A stretch of DNA of 64,000 bases from Nomia melanderi (taxonomy: Eukaryota; Arthropoda; Insecta; Hymenoptera; Halictidae): contig NW_027475166.1 in assembly GCF_051020985.1 (NCBI RefSeq), positions 310,001 to 374,000 on the forward strand. The letters are read 5' to 3'. The translations under genes were made by a program, and so were the position numbers. Below, piece after piece: positions 37,921 to 50,543 of this stretch (positions are counted from its first letter, which is position 1; each line of letters opens with the position of its first letter). Under the pieces are notes generated by a model. The model did no database searches and was not told where the DNA came from. It saw nothing but the letters and a program-made list of their open reading frames with translations.

Positions 37921-39294
37921 AGAGTCATGCGCTAGGGCCTCCTGCAGACAATGCACTTTGGTTTATTGCGCTATCTCTAATAGCACCCGAGATATCTCCA
38001 GATATATATTGGATTTTTCCCTGACCCTGAGGGTCCGCCCCATGAGACGGTAGTTTTCTGGGCCCCTGGTGGTCCGAGGTCGTTCCCGCTGCACAGATTC
38101 ATGCGCCAGGGCCTCATGCAGACAATGCACTTTGATCTATTTCGCTATCTCTAATAGCACCCGAGATATCAAAAGATATATATTGGATTTTTCCTTGACC
38201 CTGACGGTGCGGCCCCATTTGTCGATGGTTTTCTCGGTCCCTCGTGGTCCGAGTTCGATCCCGCTGCACAGATTCATGCGCCAGGACCCCCTGCAGATAA
38301 TTCACTTTGATTTATTGCGCTTTCTCTAATAGCACCCGAGATATCACCAGATATATATTGGATTTTTCCCTGACCCTGAGTGTCCGACCCCATGAGACGG
38401 TAGTTTTCTCGGCCCCTGGTGGGCCGAGGTCGTTCCTGCGTCAGAGATTCATGCGCTATGGCCTCCTGCAGACAATGCACTTTGATTTAGTGCGCTATCT
38501 CTAATAGCACCCGAGATATCACCAGATAAATATTGGATTTTTCCCTGACCCTGACAGTCCGACCCCATGAGATGGTGATTTTCTCGGCCCCCGGTGATCC
38601 GAGGTCGTTCCCGCTGCACAGATTCATGCGCTAGGGCCTCCTGCAGAGAATGCACTTTGATTTATTGCGCTATCTTTAATAGCACCCGAGATATCGCCAG
38701 ATATATATTGGATTTTTCCCTGACCCTGACAGTCCGGCCCAATGAGACGGTGATTTTCTCGGCCCCCAGTGGTCCGAGGTCGATCGCGCTGCACAGATTC
38801 ATGCGCTAGGGCCTCCTGCAGACAATGCACCTTAATTTATTGCGCTATCTCTAATAGCACCCGAGATATCACCAGATATATATTGGATTTTTCCCTGACC
38901 CTGACAGTCCGACCCCATGAGACGGTTGTCTTTCTCGTCCCCTGGTCGTCCGAGGTCGTTCCCGCTGCACAGATTCATGCAAAAGGGCCTCCTGCAGACA
39001 ATGCACTTTGATTTATTGCGCTATCTGTAATAGCACCCGAGATAACACCAGACTTATATTGGATTTTTCCCTGACCCTGAGTGTCCGGCCCCATGAGACG
39101 GTAGTTTTCTGGGGCCCTGGTGGTCCGAGGTCGTTCCCGCTGCACAGATTCATGCGCTAGGGCCTCCTGCAGACAATGCACTTTGATTTATTGCGCTATC
39201 TGTAATAGCACCCGAGATATCGCCAGATATATATTGGATTTTTCCCTGACCCTGACAGTCCGGCCCCATGAGACAATGATTTTCTCGGCCCCTG

Positions 39295-39895
39295 GTGGTC
39301 CGAGGTCGATCCCGCTACACAGATTCATGCGCCGGGGCCTCCTACAGACAATGCACTTTGATTTATTGCGCTATCTATAATAGCACCCGAGATATCACCA
39401 GATATATATTGGATTTTTCTCTGACCCTGACAGTCCGGCCCCATGAGACGGTGATTTTCTCGGCCCCTGGTCGTCCGAGGTCGATCCCGCTGCTCAGATT
39501 CATGCGCCAGGGCCTCCTATAGATAATTCACTTTGGTTTATTGCGCTATCTCTAATAGCACCCGAGATACCACCAGATATATATTGGATTTTTCTCTGAC
39601 CCTGACAGTCCGGCCCCATGAGACGGTGATTTTCTCGGCCCCTGGTCGTCCGAGGTCGTTCCCGCTGCACAGATTCATGCACCAGGGCCTCCTGCAGACA
39701 ATGCACTTTGATTTATTGCGCTATCTGTAATAGCACCCGGGATATCACCAGCTTTATATTGGATTTTTCCCTGACCCTGACAGTCCGGCCCCATGAGACG
39801 GTGATTTTCTCGGCCCCCGGTGGTCCGAGGTCGATCGCGCTGCACAGATTCATGCGCCAGGGCCTCCTGCAGACAATCCACTTTGATTTATTGCG
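39295..39895. repeat. Monomer string recurring at 41393 and 48220
   Basis: The ordered set GCTACACAG / CATGCGCCGGGG, CCTATAGATAATTC, GATACCACCAG, CCAGCTTTATATTGG and GCTATGTCGAATAG recurs at about 41393-41995 (offset 2098) and 48220-48820 (offset 8925, 51 monomers). It is inside the second unit of the 6977-bp duplication, so it also recurs at 32318-32918. At least four copies exist in the window. Confidence 0.75.
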
Positions 39896-42618
39896 CTATG
39901 TCGAATAGCACCCGAGATATCACCAGATATATATTGGATTTTTCCCTGACCCTGAGTGTCCGACCCCATGAGACGGTGGTTTTCTCGGCTCCTGGTGGTC
40001 CGAGGTCGTTTCCGCTGCTCAGATTCATGCGCCAGGGCCTCCTATAGATAATTCACTTTGGCTTATTGCGCTATCTGTAATAGCACCCGGGATATCACCA
40101 GCTTTATATTGGATTTTTCCCTGACCCTGACAGTCCGGCACCATGAGACGGTGATTTTCTCGGCCCCCGGTGGTCCGAGGTCGATCGCGCTGCACAGATT
40201 CATGCGCCAGGGCCTCCTGCAGACAATCCACTTTGATTTATTGCGATATGTCGAATAGCACCCGAGATATCACCAGATATATATTGGATTTTTCCCTGAC
40301 CCTGAGTGTCCGCCCCATGAGACGGTAGTTTTCTCGGCCTCTGGTGGTTCGAGGTCGTTCCTGGTGCACAGATTCATGCGCTAGGGCCTCCAGCAGACAA
40401 TGCACTTTTATTTATTGCGCTATCTCTAATAGCACCCGAGATATCGCCAGATATATATTGGATTTTTCCCTGACACTGACAGTCCGACCCCATGAGACGG
40501 TGGTTCTCTCGGCCACTGGTGGTCCGAGGTCGTTCCCGCTGCACAGATTCATGCGCCAGGGCCGCCTGCAGACAATGCACTTTGATTTATTGAGCTATCT
40601 GTAATAGCACCCGAGATACCACCAGATATATATTGGATTTTTCCCTGACCCTGACAGTCCGGCCCCATGAGACGGTGATTTTCTCGGCCCCTGGTGGTCC
40701 GAGATCGATCCCGCTGCACAGATTCATGCGCCAGGGCCTCCTGCAGACAATGCACTTTGATTTATTGCGCTATCTCTAATAGCACCCGAGATATCGCCAG
40801 ATATATATTGGATTTTTCCCTGACCCTGACAGTCCGACCCCATGCGACGGTGGTTTTCTCGGCCCCTGGTCGTCCGAGGTCGTTCCCGCTGCACAGATTC
40901 ATACACCAGGGCCTCCTGCAGACAATGCACTTTGATTTATTGCGCTATCTGTAATAGCACCCGGGATATCACCAGCTTTATATTGGATTTTTCCCTGACC
41001 CTGACAGTCCGGCCCCATGAGACGGTGATCTTCTCGGCCCCCGGTGGTCCGAGGTCGATCGCGCTGCACAGATTCATGCGCTAGGGTCTCCTGCAGACAA
41101 TGCACTTTGATTTATTGCACTATCTCTAATAGCACCCGAGATATCACCACATATATATTGGATTTTCCCTGGCCCTGAGTGTCCGGCCCCATGAGACGGT
41201 AGTTTTCTCGGCCCCTGGTGATCCGAGGTCGTTCCCGCTGCACAGATTCATGCGCTAGGGCCTCCTGCAGACAATGCACTTTGATTTATTGCGCTATCTG
41301 TAATAGCACCCGAGATATCACCAGATATATATTGGATTTTTCCCTGACCCTGACAGTCCGGCCCCATGAGACAATGATTTTCTCGGCCCCTGGTGGTCCG
41401 AGGTCGATCCCGCTACACAGATTCATGCGCCGGGGCCTCCTACAGACAATGCACTTTGATTTATTGCGCTATCTATAATAGCACCCGAGATATCACCAGA
41501 TATATATTGGATTTTTCTCTGAGCCTGACAGTCCGGCCCCATGAGACGGTGATTTTCTCGGCCCCTGGTCGTCCGAGGTCGATCCCGCTGCTCAGATTCA
41601 TGCGCCAGGGCCTCCTATAGATAATTCACTTTGGTTTATTGCGCTATCTCTAATAGCACCCGAGATACCACCAGATATATATTGGATTTTTCTCTGACCC
41701 TGACAGTCCGGCCCCATGAGACGGTGATTTTCTCGGCCCCTGGTCGTCCGAGGTCGTTCCCGCTGCACAGATTCATGCACCAGGGCCTCCTGCAGACAAT
41801 GCACTTTGATTTATTGCGCTATCTGTAATAGCACCCGGGATATCACCAGCTTTATATTGGATTTTTCCCTGACCCTGACAGTCCGGCCCCATGAGACGGT
41901 GATTTTCTCGGCCCCCGGTGGTCCGAGGTCGATCGCGCTGCACAGATTCATGCGCCAGGGCCTCCTGCAGACAATCCACTTTGATTTATTGCGCTATGTC
42001 GAATAGCACCCGAGATATCACCAGATATATATTGGATTTTTCCCTGACCCTGAGTGTCCGACCCCATGAGACGGTGGTTTTCTCGGCTCCTGGTGGTCCG
42101 AGGTCGTTTCCGCTGCTCAGATTCATGCGCCGGGGCCTCCTACAGACAATGCACTTTGATTTATTGCGCTATCTATAATAGCGCCCGAGATATCACCAGA
42201 TATATATTGGATTTTTCCCTGACCCTGAGTGTCCGCCCCATGAGACGGTAGTTTTCTCGGCCTCTGGTGGTCCGAGTTCGTTCCCGGTGCACAGATTCAT
42301 GCGCTAGGGCCTCCAGCAGACAATGCACTTTGATTTATTGCGCTATCTCTAATAGCACCCGAGATATCGCCAGATATATATTGGATTTTTCCCTGACCCT
42401 GACAGTCCGACCCCATGCGACGGTGGTTTTCTCGGCCCCTGGTCGTCCGAGGTCGTTCCCACTGCACAGCTTCATGCACTAGGGCCGCCTGCAAACAATG
42501 CACTTTGATTTATTGCGCTATCTGTAATAGCACCCGGGATATCACCAGATATATATTGGATTTTCCCCTGACCCTGACAGTCCGGCCCCATGAGACGGTG
42601 ATTTTCTCGGCCCCCGGT

Positions 42619-43290
42619 GGTCCGAGGTCGTTCCCGCTGCACAGATTCATGCGCCAGGGCCGCCTGCAGACAATGCACTTTGATTTATTGAGCTATCTGT
42701 AAAAGCACCGGGAGATATCACCAGATATATATCGGATTTTTCCCTGTCCCTGACAGTCCGGCCCCATGAGACGGTGATTTTCTCGGCCCCTGGTGGTCCG
42801 AGGTCGATCCCGCTGCTCAGATTCATGCGCCAGGGCCACCTACAGACAATGCATTTTGGTTTAGTGCGCTATCTCTAATAGCACCCGCGATATCACCAGA
42901 TATATATTGGATTTTTCCCTGACCCTGAGTGTCCGAAACCATGAGACGGTGGTTTTCTCGGCCCCTGGTGGTCCGAGGTCGATCGCGCTGCACAGATTCA
43001 TGCGCTAGGGTCTCCTGCAGACAATGCACTTTGATTTATTGCACTATCTCTAATAGCACCCAAGATATCACCAGATATATATTGGATTTTCCCTGGCCCT
43101 GAGTGTCCGGCCCCATGAGACGGTAGTTTTCTCGGCCCCTGGTGATCCGAGGTCGTTCCCGCTGAACAGATTCATGCGCTAGGGCCTCCTGCAGACAATG
43201 CACTTTGATTTATTGCGGTATCTTTAATAGCACCCGAGATATCGACAGATATATATTGGATTTTTCCCTGACCCTGATAGTCCGGCCCCA
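42619..43290. repeat. Nine-monomer-offset repeat, copy 1
   Basis: This stretch matches about 44193-44864 at an offset of 1574 bp (nine monomers minus one base). It shares GAGCTATCTGTAA, CACCGGGAGATATC, CCTGTCCCTGACAG, GGGCCACCTACAG, GTCCGAAACC and GCTGAACAG. Several substitutions separate the copies (TATCGG/TATTGG, CGATATC/CGATAAC), so it is older than the blocks above. Confidence 0.72.
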
Positions 43291-44192
43291 TGAGACAATG
43301 ATTTTCTCGGCCCCTGGTGGTCCGAGGTCGATCCCGCTACACAGATTCATGCGCCGGGGCCTCCTACAGACAATGCACTTTGATTTATTGCGCTATCTGT
43401 AATAGCACCCGGGATATCACCAGCTTTATATTGGATTTTTCCCTGACCCTGACAGTCCGGCACCAAGAGACGGTGATTTTCTCGGCCCCCGGTGGTCCGA
43501 GGTCGATCGCGCTGCACAGATTCATGCGCCAGGGCCTCCTGCAGACAATCCACTTTGATTTATTGCGCTATGTCGAATAGCACCCGAGATATCACCAGAT
43601 ATATATTGGATTTTTCCCTGACCCTGAGTGTCCGCCCCATGAGACGGTAGTTTTCTCGGCCTCTGGTGGTCCGAGGTCGTTCCTGGTGCACAGATTCATG
43701 CGCTAGGGCCTCCAGCAGACAATGCACTTTGATTTATTGCGCTATCTCTAATAGCACCCGAGATATCGCCAGATATATATTGGATTTTTCCCTGACCCTG
43801 ACAGTCCGACCCCATGCGACGGTGGTTTTCTCGGCCCCTGGTCGTCCGAGGTCGTTCCCACTGCACAGATTCATGCACCAGGGCCGCCTGCAAACAATGC
43901 ACGTTGATTTAGTGCGCTATCTGTAATAGCACCCGGGATATCACCAGATATATATTGGATTTTCCCCTGACCCTGACAGTCCGGCCCCATGAGACGGTGA
44001 TTTTCTCGGCCCCCGGTGGTCCGAGGTCGATCGCGCTGCACAGATTCATGCGCTAGGGCCTCCTGCAGACAATGCACTTTGATTTATTGCGCCATCTCTA
44101 ATAGCACCCGAGATATCACCAGATATATATTGGATTTTTCCCTGACCCTGACAGTCCGACCCCATGAGACGGTGGTTCTCTCGGCCACTGGT

Positions 44193-44864
44193 GGTCCGAG
44201 GTCGTTCCCGCTGCACAGATTCATGCGCCAGGGCCGCCTGCAGACAATGCACTTTGATTTATTGAGCTATCTGTAATAGCACCGGGAGATATCACCAGAT
44301 ATATATTGGATTTTTCACTGTCCCTGACAGTCCGGCCCCATGAGACGGTGATTTTCTCGGCCCCTGATGGTCCGAGGTCGATCCCGCTGCTCAGATTCAT
44401 GCGCCAGGGCCACCTACAGACAATGCATTTTGGTTTAGTGCGCTATCTCTAATAGCACCCGCGATAACACCAGATATATATTGGATTTTTTCCTGACCCT
44501 GAGTGTCCGAAACCATGAGACGGTGGTTTTCTCGGCCCCTGGTGGTCCGAGGTCGATCGCGCTGCACAGATTCATGCGCTAGGGTCTCCTGCAGACAATG
44601 CACTTTGATTTATTGCACTATCTCTAATAGCACCCGAGATATCACCAGATATATATTGGATTTTCCCTGGCCCTGAGTGTCCGGCCCCATGAGACGGTAG
44701 TTTTCTCGGCCCCTGGTGATCCGAGGTCGTTCCCGCTGAACAGATTCATGCGCTAGGGCCTCCTGCAGACAATGCACTTTGATTTATTGCGGTATCTTTA
44801 ATAGCACCCGAGATATCGCCAGATATATATTGGATTTTTCCCTGACCCTGACAGTCCGGCCCCA
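44193..44864. repeat. Nine-monomer-offset repeat, copy 2
   Basis: This is the partner of 42619-43290. A related string recurs at about 49800-50470 and 52775-53445 inside the 17-monomer units, so this set of monomers has been spread by more than one event. Confidence 0.7.
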
Positions 44865-47568
44865 TGAGACAATGATTTTCTCGGTCCCTGGTGGTCCGAG
44901 GTCGATCCCGCTACACAGATTCATGCGCCGGGGCCTCCTACAGACAATGCACTTTGATTTATTGCGCTATCTATAATAGCACCCGAGATATCACCAGATA
45001 TATATTGGATTTTTCCCTGACCCTGAGTGTCCGACCCAATGAGACGGTGGTTTTCTCGGCCCCTGGTGGTCCGAGGTCGTTCCCGCTGCTCAGATTCATG
45101 CGCCAGGGCCTCCTATAGATAATTCACTTTGGTTTATTGCGCTATTTCTAATAGCACCCGAGATACCACCAGATATATATTGGATTTTTCCCTGACCCTG
45201 ACAGTCCGGCCCCATGAGACGGTGATTTTCTCGGCCCCTGGTGGTCCGAGATCGATCCCGCTGCACAGATTCGTGCGCCAGGGCCTCCTGCAGACAATGC
45301 ACTTTGATTTATTGCGCTATCTCTAATAGCACGCGAGATATCGCCAGATATATATTGGATTTTTCCCTGACCCTGACAGTCCGACCCCCTGCGACGGTGG
45401 TTTTCTCGGCCCCTGGTCGTCCGAGGTCGTTCCCGCTGCACAGATTCATACACCAGGGCCTCCTGCAGACAATGCACTTTGATTTATTGAGCTATCTGTA
45501 ATAGCACCGGGAGATATCACCAGATATATATTGGATTTTTCACTGTCCCTGACAGTCCGGCCCCATGAGACGGTGATTTTCTCGGCCCCTGATGGTCCGA
45601 GGTCGATCCCGCTGCTCAGATTCATGCGCCAGGGCCACCTACAGACAATGCATTTTGGTTTAGTGCGCTATCTCTAATAGCACCCGCGATAACACCAGAT
45701 ATATATTGGATTTTTTCCTGACCCTGACAGTCCGACCCCATGAGACGGTTGTCTTTCTCGTCCCCTGGTCGTCCGAGGTCGTTCCCGCTGCACATATTCA
45801 TGCACCAGGGCCTCCTGCAGACAATGCACTTTGATTTATTGCGCCATCTGTAATAGCACCCGAGATAACACCAGAATTATATTGGATTTTTCCCTGACCC
45901 TGAGTGTCCGACCCCATGAGACGGTGGTTTTCTCGGCCCCTGGTGGTCCGAGGTCGTTCCCGCTGCACAGATTCATGCGCCAGGGCCTCCTATAGATAAT
46001 TCACTTTGGTTTATTGCGCTATCTCTAATTTCACCCGAGATATCACCAGATATATATTGGATTTTTCCCTGACCCTGACAGTCCGACCCCATGAGACGGT
46101 GGTTTTCTCGGCCCCTGGTGGGCCGAGGTCGTTCCTGCGTCAGAGATTCATGCGCTAGGGCCTCCTGCAGACAATGCACTTTGATTTAGTGCGCTATCTC
46201 TAATAGCACCCGAGATATCACCAGATATATATTGGATTTTTCCCTGACCCTGACAGTCCGACCCCATGAGACGGTTGTCTTTCTCGTCCCCTGGTCGTCC
46301 GAGGTCGTTCCCGCTGCACATATTCATGCACCAGGGCCTCCTGCAGACAATGCACTTTGATTTATTGCGCTATCTTTAATAGCACCCGAGATATCGCCAG
46401 ATATATATTGGATTTTTCCCTGACCCTGACAGTCCGGCCCCATGAGACAATGATTTTCTCGGTCCCTGGTGGTCCGAGGTCGATCCCGCTACACAGATTC
46501 ATGCGCCGGGGCCTCCTACAGACAATGCAATTTGATTTATTGCGCTATCTATAATAGCACCCGAGATATCACCAGATATATATTGGATTTTTCCCTGACC
46601 CTGAGTGTCCGACCCAATGAGACGGTGGTTTTCTCGGCCCCTGGTCGTCCGAGGTCGTTCCCGCTGCTCAGATTCATGCGCCAGGGCCTCCTATAGATAA
46701 TTCACTTTGGTTTATTGCGCTATTTCTAATAGCACCCTAGATACCACCAGATATATATTGGATTTTTCCCTGACCCTGACAGTCCGGCCCCATGAGACGG
46801 TGATTTTCTCGGCCCCTGGTTGTCCGAGATCGATCCCGCTGCACAGATTCATGCGCCAGGGCCTCCTGCAGACAATGCACTTTGATTTATTGCGCTATCT
46901 CTAATAGCACGCGAGATATCGCCAGATATATATTGGATTTTTCCCTGACCCTGACAGTCCGACCCCATGCGACGGTGGTTTTCTCGGCCCCTGGTCGTCC
47001 GAGGTCGTTCCCGCTGCACAGATTCATACACCAGGGCCTCCTGCAGACAATGCACTTTGATTTATTGCGCTATCTGTAATAGCACCCGGGATATCACCAG
47101 CTTTATATTGGATTTTTCCCTGACCCTGACAGTCCGGCCCCATGAGACGGTGATCTTCTCGGCCCCCGGTGGTCCGAGGTCGATCGCGCTGCACAGATTC
47201 ATGCGCTAGGGTCTCCTGCAGACAATGCACTTTGATTTATTGCGCTATCTCTAATAGCACGCGAGATATCGCCAGATATATATTGGATTTTTCCCTGACC
47301 CTGACAGTCCGACCCCATGCGACGGTGGTTTTCTCGGCCCCTGGTCGTCCGAGGTCGTTACCGCTGCACAGATTCATACACCAGGGCCTCCTGCAGACAA
47401 TGCACTTTGATTTATTGCGCTATCTGTAATAGCACCCGGGATATCACCAGCTTTATATTGGATTTTTCCCTGACCCTGACAGTCCGGCCCCATGAGACGG
47501 TGATTTTCCCGGCCCCCGGTGGTCCGAGGTCGATCGCGCTGCACAGATTCATGCGCTAGGGCCTCCTG

Positions 47569-50543
47569 CAGACAATGCACTTTGATTTATTGCGCTATCT
47601 CTAATAGCACCCGAGATATCACCAGATATATATTGGATTTTTCCCTGACCCTGACAGTCCGACCCCATGAGACGGTTGTCTTTCTGGTCCCCTGGTCGTC
47701 CGAGGTCGTTCCCGCTGCACATATTCATGCACCAGGGCCTCCTGCAGACAATGCACTTTGATTTATTGCGCCATCTGTAATAGCACCCGAGATAACACCA
47801 GAATTATATTGGATTTTTCCCTGACCCTGAGTGTCCGACCCCATGAGACGGTGGTTTTCTCGGCCCCTGGTGGTCCGAGGTCGTTCCCGCTGCACAGATT
47901 CATGCGCCAGGGCCTCCTATAGATAATTCACTTTGGTTTATTGCGCTATCTCTAATTTCACCCGAGATATCACCAGATATATATTGGATTTTTCCCTGAC
48001 CCTGACAGTCCGACCCCATGAGACGGTGGTTTTCTCGGCCCCTGGTGATCCGAGGTCGTTCCCGCTGCACAGATTCATGCGCTAGGGCCTCCTGCAGACA
48101 ATGCACTTTGATTTATTGCGCTATCTGTAATAGCACCCGAGATATCGCCAGATATATATTGGATTTTTCCCTGACCCTGACAGTCCGGCCCCATGAGACA
48201 ATGATTTTCTCGGCCCCTGGTGGTCCGAGGTCGATCCCGCTAAACAGATTCATGCGCCGGGGCCTCCTACAGACAATGCACTTTGATTTATTGCGCTATC
48301 TATAATAGCACCCGAGATATCACCAGATATATATTGGATTTTTCTCTGACCCTGACAGTCCGGCCCCATGAGACGGTGATTTTCTCGGCCCCTGGTCGTC
48401 CGAGGTCGATCCCGCTGCTCAGATTCATGCGCCAGGGCCTCCTATAGATAATTCACTTTGGTTTATTGCGCTATCTCTAATAGCACCCGAGATACCACCA
48501 GATATATATTGGATTTTTCTCTGACCCTGACAGTCCGGCCCCATGAGACGGTGATTTTCTCGGCCCCTGGTCGTCCGAGGTCGTTCCCGCTGCACAGATT
48601 CATGCACCAGGGCCTCCTGCAGACAATGCACTTTGATTTATTGCGCTATCTGTAATAGCACCCGGGATATCACCAGCTTTATATTGGATTTTTCCCTGAC
48701 CCTGACAGTCCGGCCCCATGAGACGGTGATTTTCTCGGCCCCCGGTGGTCCGAGGTCGATCGCGCTGCACAGATTCATGCGCCAGGGCCTCCTGCAGACA
48801 ATCCACTTTGATTTATTGCGCTATGTCGAATAGCACCCGAGATATCACCAGATATATATTGGATTTTTCTCTGACCCTGACAGTCCGGCCCCATGAGACG
48901 GTGATTTTCTCGGCCCCTGGTCGTCCGAGGTCGTTCCCGCTGCACAGATTCATGCACCAGGGCCTCCTGCAGACAATGCACTTTGATTTATTGCGCTATC
49001 TGTAATAGCACCCGGGATATCACCAGCTTTATATTGGATTTTTCCCTGACCCTGACAGTCCGGCACCATGAGACGGTGATTTTCTCGGCCCCCGGTGGTC
49101 CGAGGTCGATCGCGCTGCACAGATTCATGCGCCAGGGCCTCCTGCAGACAATCCACTTTGATTTATTGCGCTATGTCGAATAGCACCCGAGATATCACCA
49201 GATATATATTGGATTTTTCCCTGACCCTGAGTGTCCGCCCCATGAGACGGTAGTTTTCTCGGCCTCTGGTGGTCCGCGGTCGTTCCCGGTGCACAGATTC
49301 ATGCGCTAGGGCCTCCAGCAGACAATGCACTTTGATTTATTGCGCTATCTCTAATAGCACCCGAGATATCGCCAGATATATATTGGATTTTTCCCTGACC
49401 CTGACAGTCCGACCCCATGCGACGGTGGTTTTCTCGGCCCCTGGTCGTCCGAGGTCGTTCCCACTGCACAGATTCATGCACCAGGGCCGCCTGCAAACAA
49501 TGCACTTTGATTTATTGCGCTATCTGTAATAGCACCCGGGATATCACCAGATATATATTGGATTTTCCCCTGACCCTGACAGTCCGGCCCCATGAGACGG
49601 TGATTTTCTCGGCCCCCGGTGGTCCGAGGTCGATCGCGCTGCACAGATTCATGCGCTAGGGCCTCCTGCAGACAATGCACTTTGATTTATTGCGCTATCT
49701 CTAATAGCACCCGAGATATCACCAGATATATATTGGATTTTTCCCTGACCCTGACATTCCGACCCCATGAGACGGTGGTTCTCTCGGCCACTGGTGGTCC
49801 GAGGTCGTTCCCGCTGCACAGATTCATGCGCCAGGGCCGCCTGCAGACAATGCACTTTGATTTATTGAGCTATCTGTAATAGCACCGGGAGATATCACCA
49901 GTTATATATCGGATTTTTCCCTGTCCCTGACAGTCCGGCCCCATGAGACGGTGATTTTCTCGGCCCCTGGTGGTCCGAGGTCGATCCCACTGCTCAGATT
50001 CATGCGCCAGGGCCACCTACAGACAATGCATTTTGGTTTAGTGCGCTATCTCTAATAGCACCCGCGATATCACCAGATATATATTGGATTTTTCCCTGAC
50101 CCTGAGTGCCCGAAACCATGAGACGGTGGTTTTCTCGGCCCCTGGTGGTCCGAGGTCGATCGCGCTGCACAGATTCATGCGCTAGGGTCTCCTGCAGACA
50201 ATGCACTTTGATTTATTGCACTATCTCTAATAGCACCCAAGATATCACCAGATATATATTGGATTTTCCCTGGCCCTGAGTGTCCGGCACCATGAGACGG
50301 TAGTTTTCTCGGCCCCTGGTGATCCGAGGTCGTTCCCGCTGAACAGATTCATGCGCTAGGGCCTCCTGCAGACAATGCACTTTGATTTATTGCGGTATCT
50401 TTAATAGCACCCGAGATATCGCCAGATATATATTGGATTTTTCCCTGACCCTGACAGTCCGGCCCCATGAGACAATGATTTTCTCGGCCCCTGGTGGTCC
50501 GAGGTCGATCCCGCTACACAGATTCATGCGCCGGGGCCTCCTA
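47569..50543. repeat. 17-monomer (2975-bp) tandem unit, copy 1
   Basis: Seventeen monomers form a 2975-bp unit repeated directly at 50544-53518. The left limit is set by CTGCA at 47566-47570 against CTACA at 50541-50545. Differences from copy 2 seen by eye include TTTCTGGTCC near 47683, CTAATTTCACC near 47947, CCGCGGTCG near 49276, GACATTCCG near 49756 and CAGTTATAT near 49900. Confidence 0.88.

Larger units (their letters stand above)
33253..40229. repeat. 6977-bp tandem duplication, unit 2
   Basis: This is an exact-offset repeat of 26276-33252. Wherever I compared the two units base by base I saw no difference, which suggests a very recent event or, less likely, an assembly duplication. 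The junction is a 15-bp sequence shared by both parental ends (ACTTTGATTTATTGC, 33253-33267). On its left the sequence follows the end of the unit (AATCC), and on its right it follows the start of the unit (TCTATCTGTAATTGC). The junction is in monomer register. Confidence 0.92.

Noticed and set aside
40339..40360. Pol III B-box-like GGTTCGAGGTC, suggesting a tRNA or SINE origin of the monomer
   Set aside because: Only seven leading bases match the B-box consensus and the usual satellite base there is GGTCCGAGG. No A box at a suitable distance, no tRNA fold and no terminator is visible.
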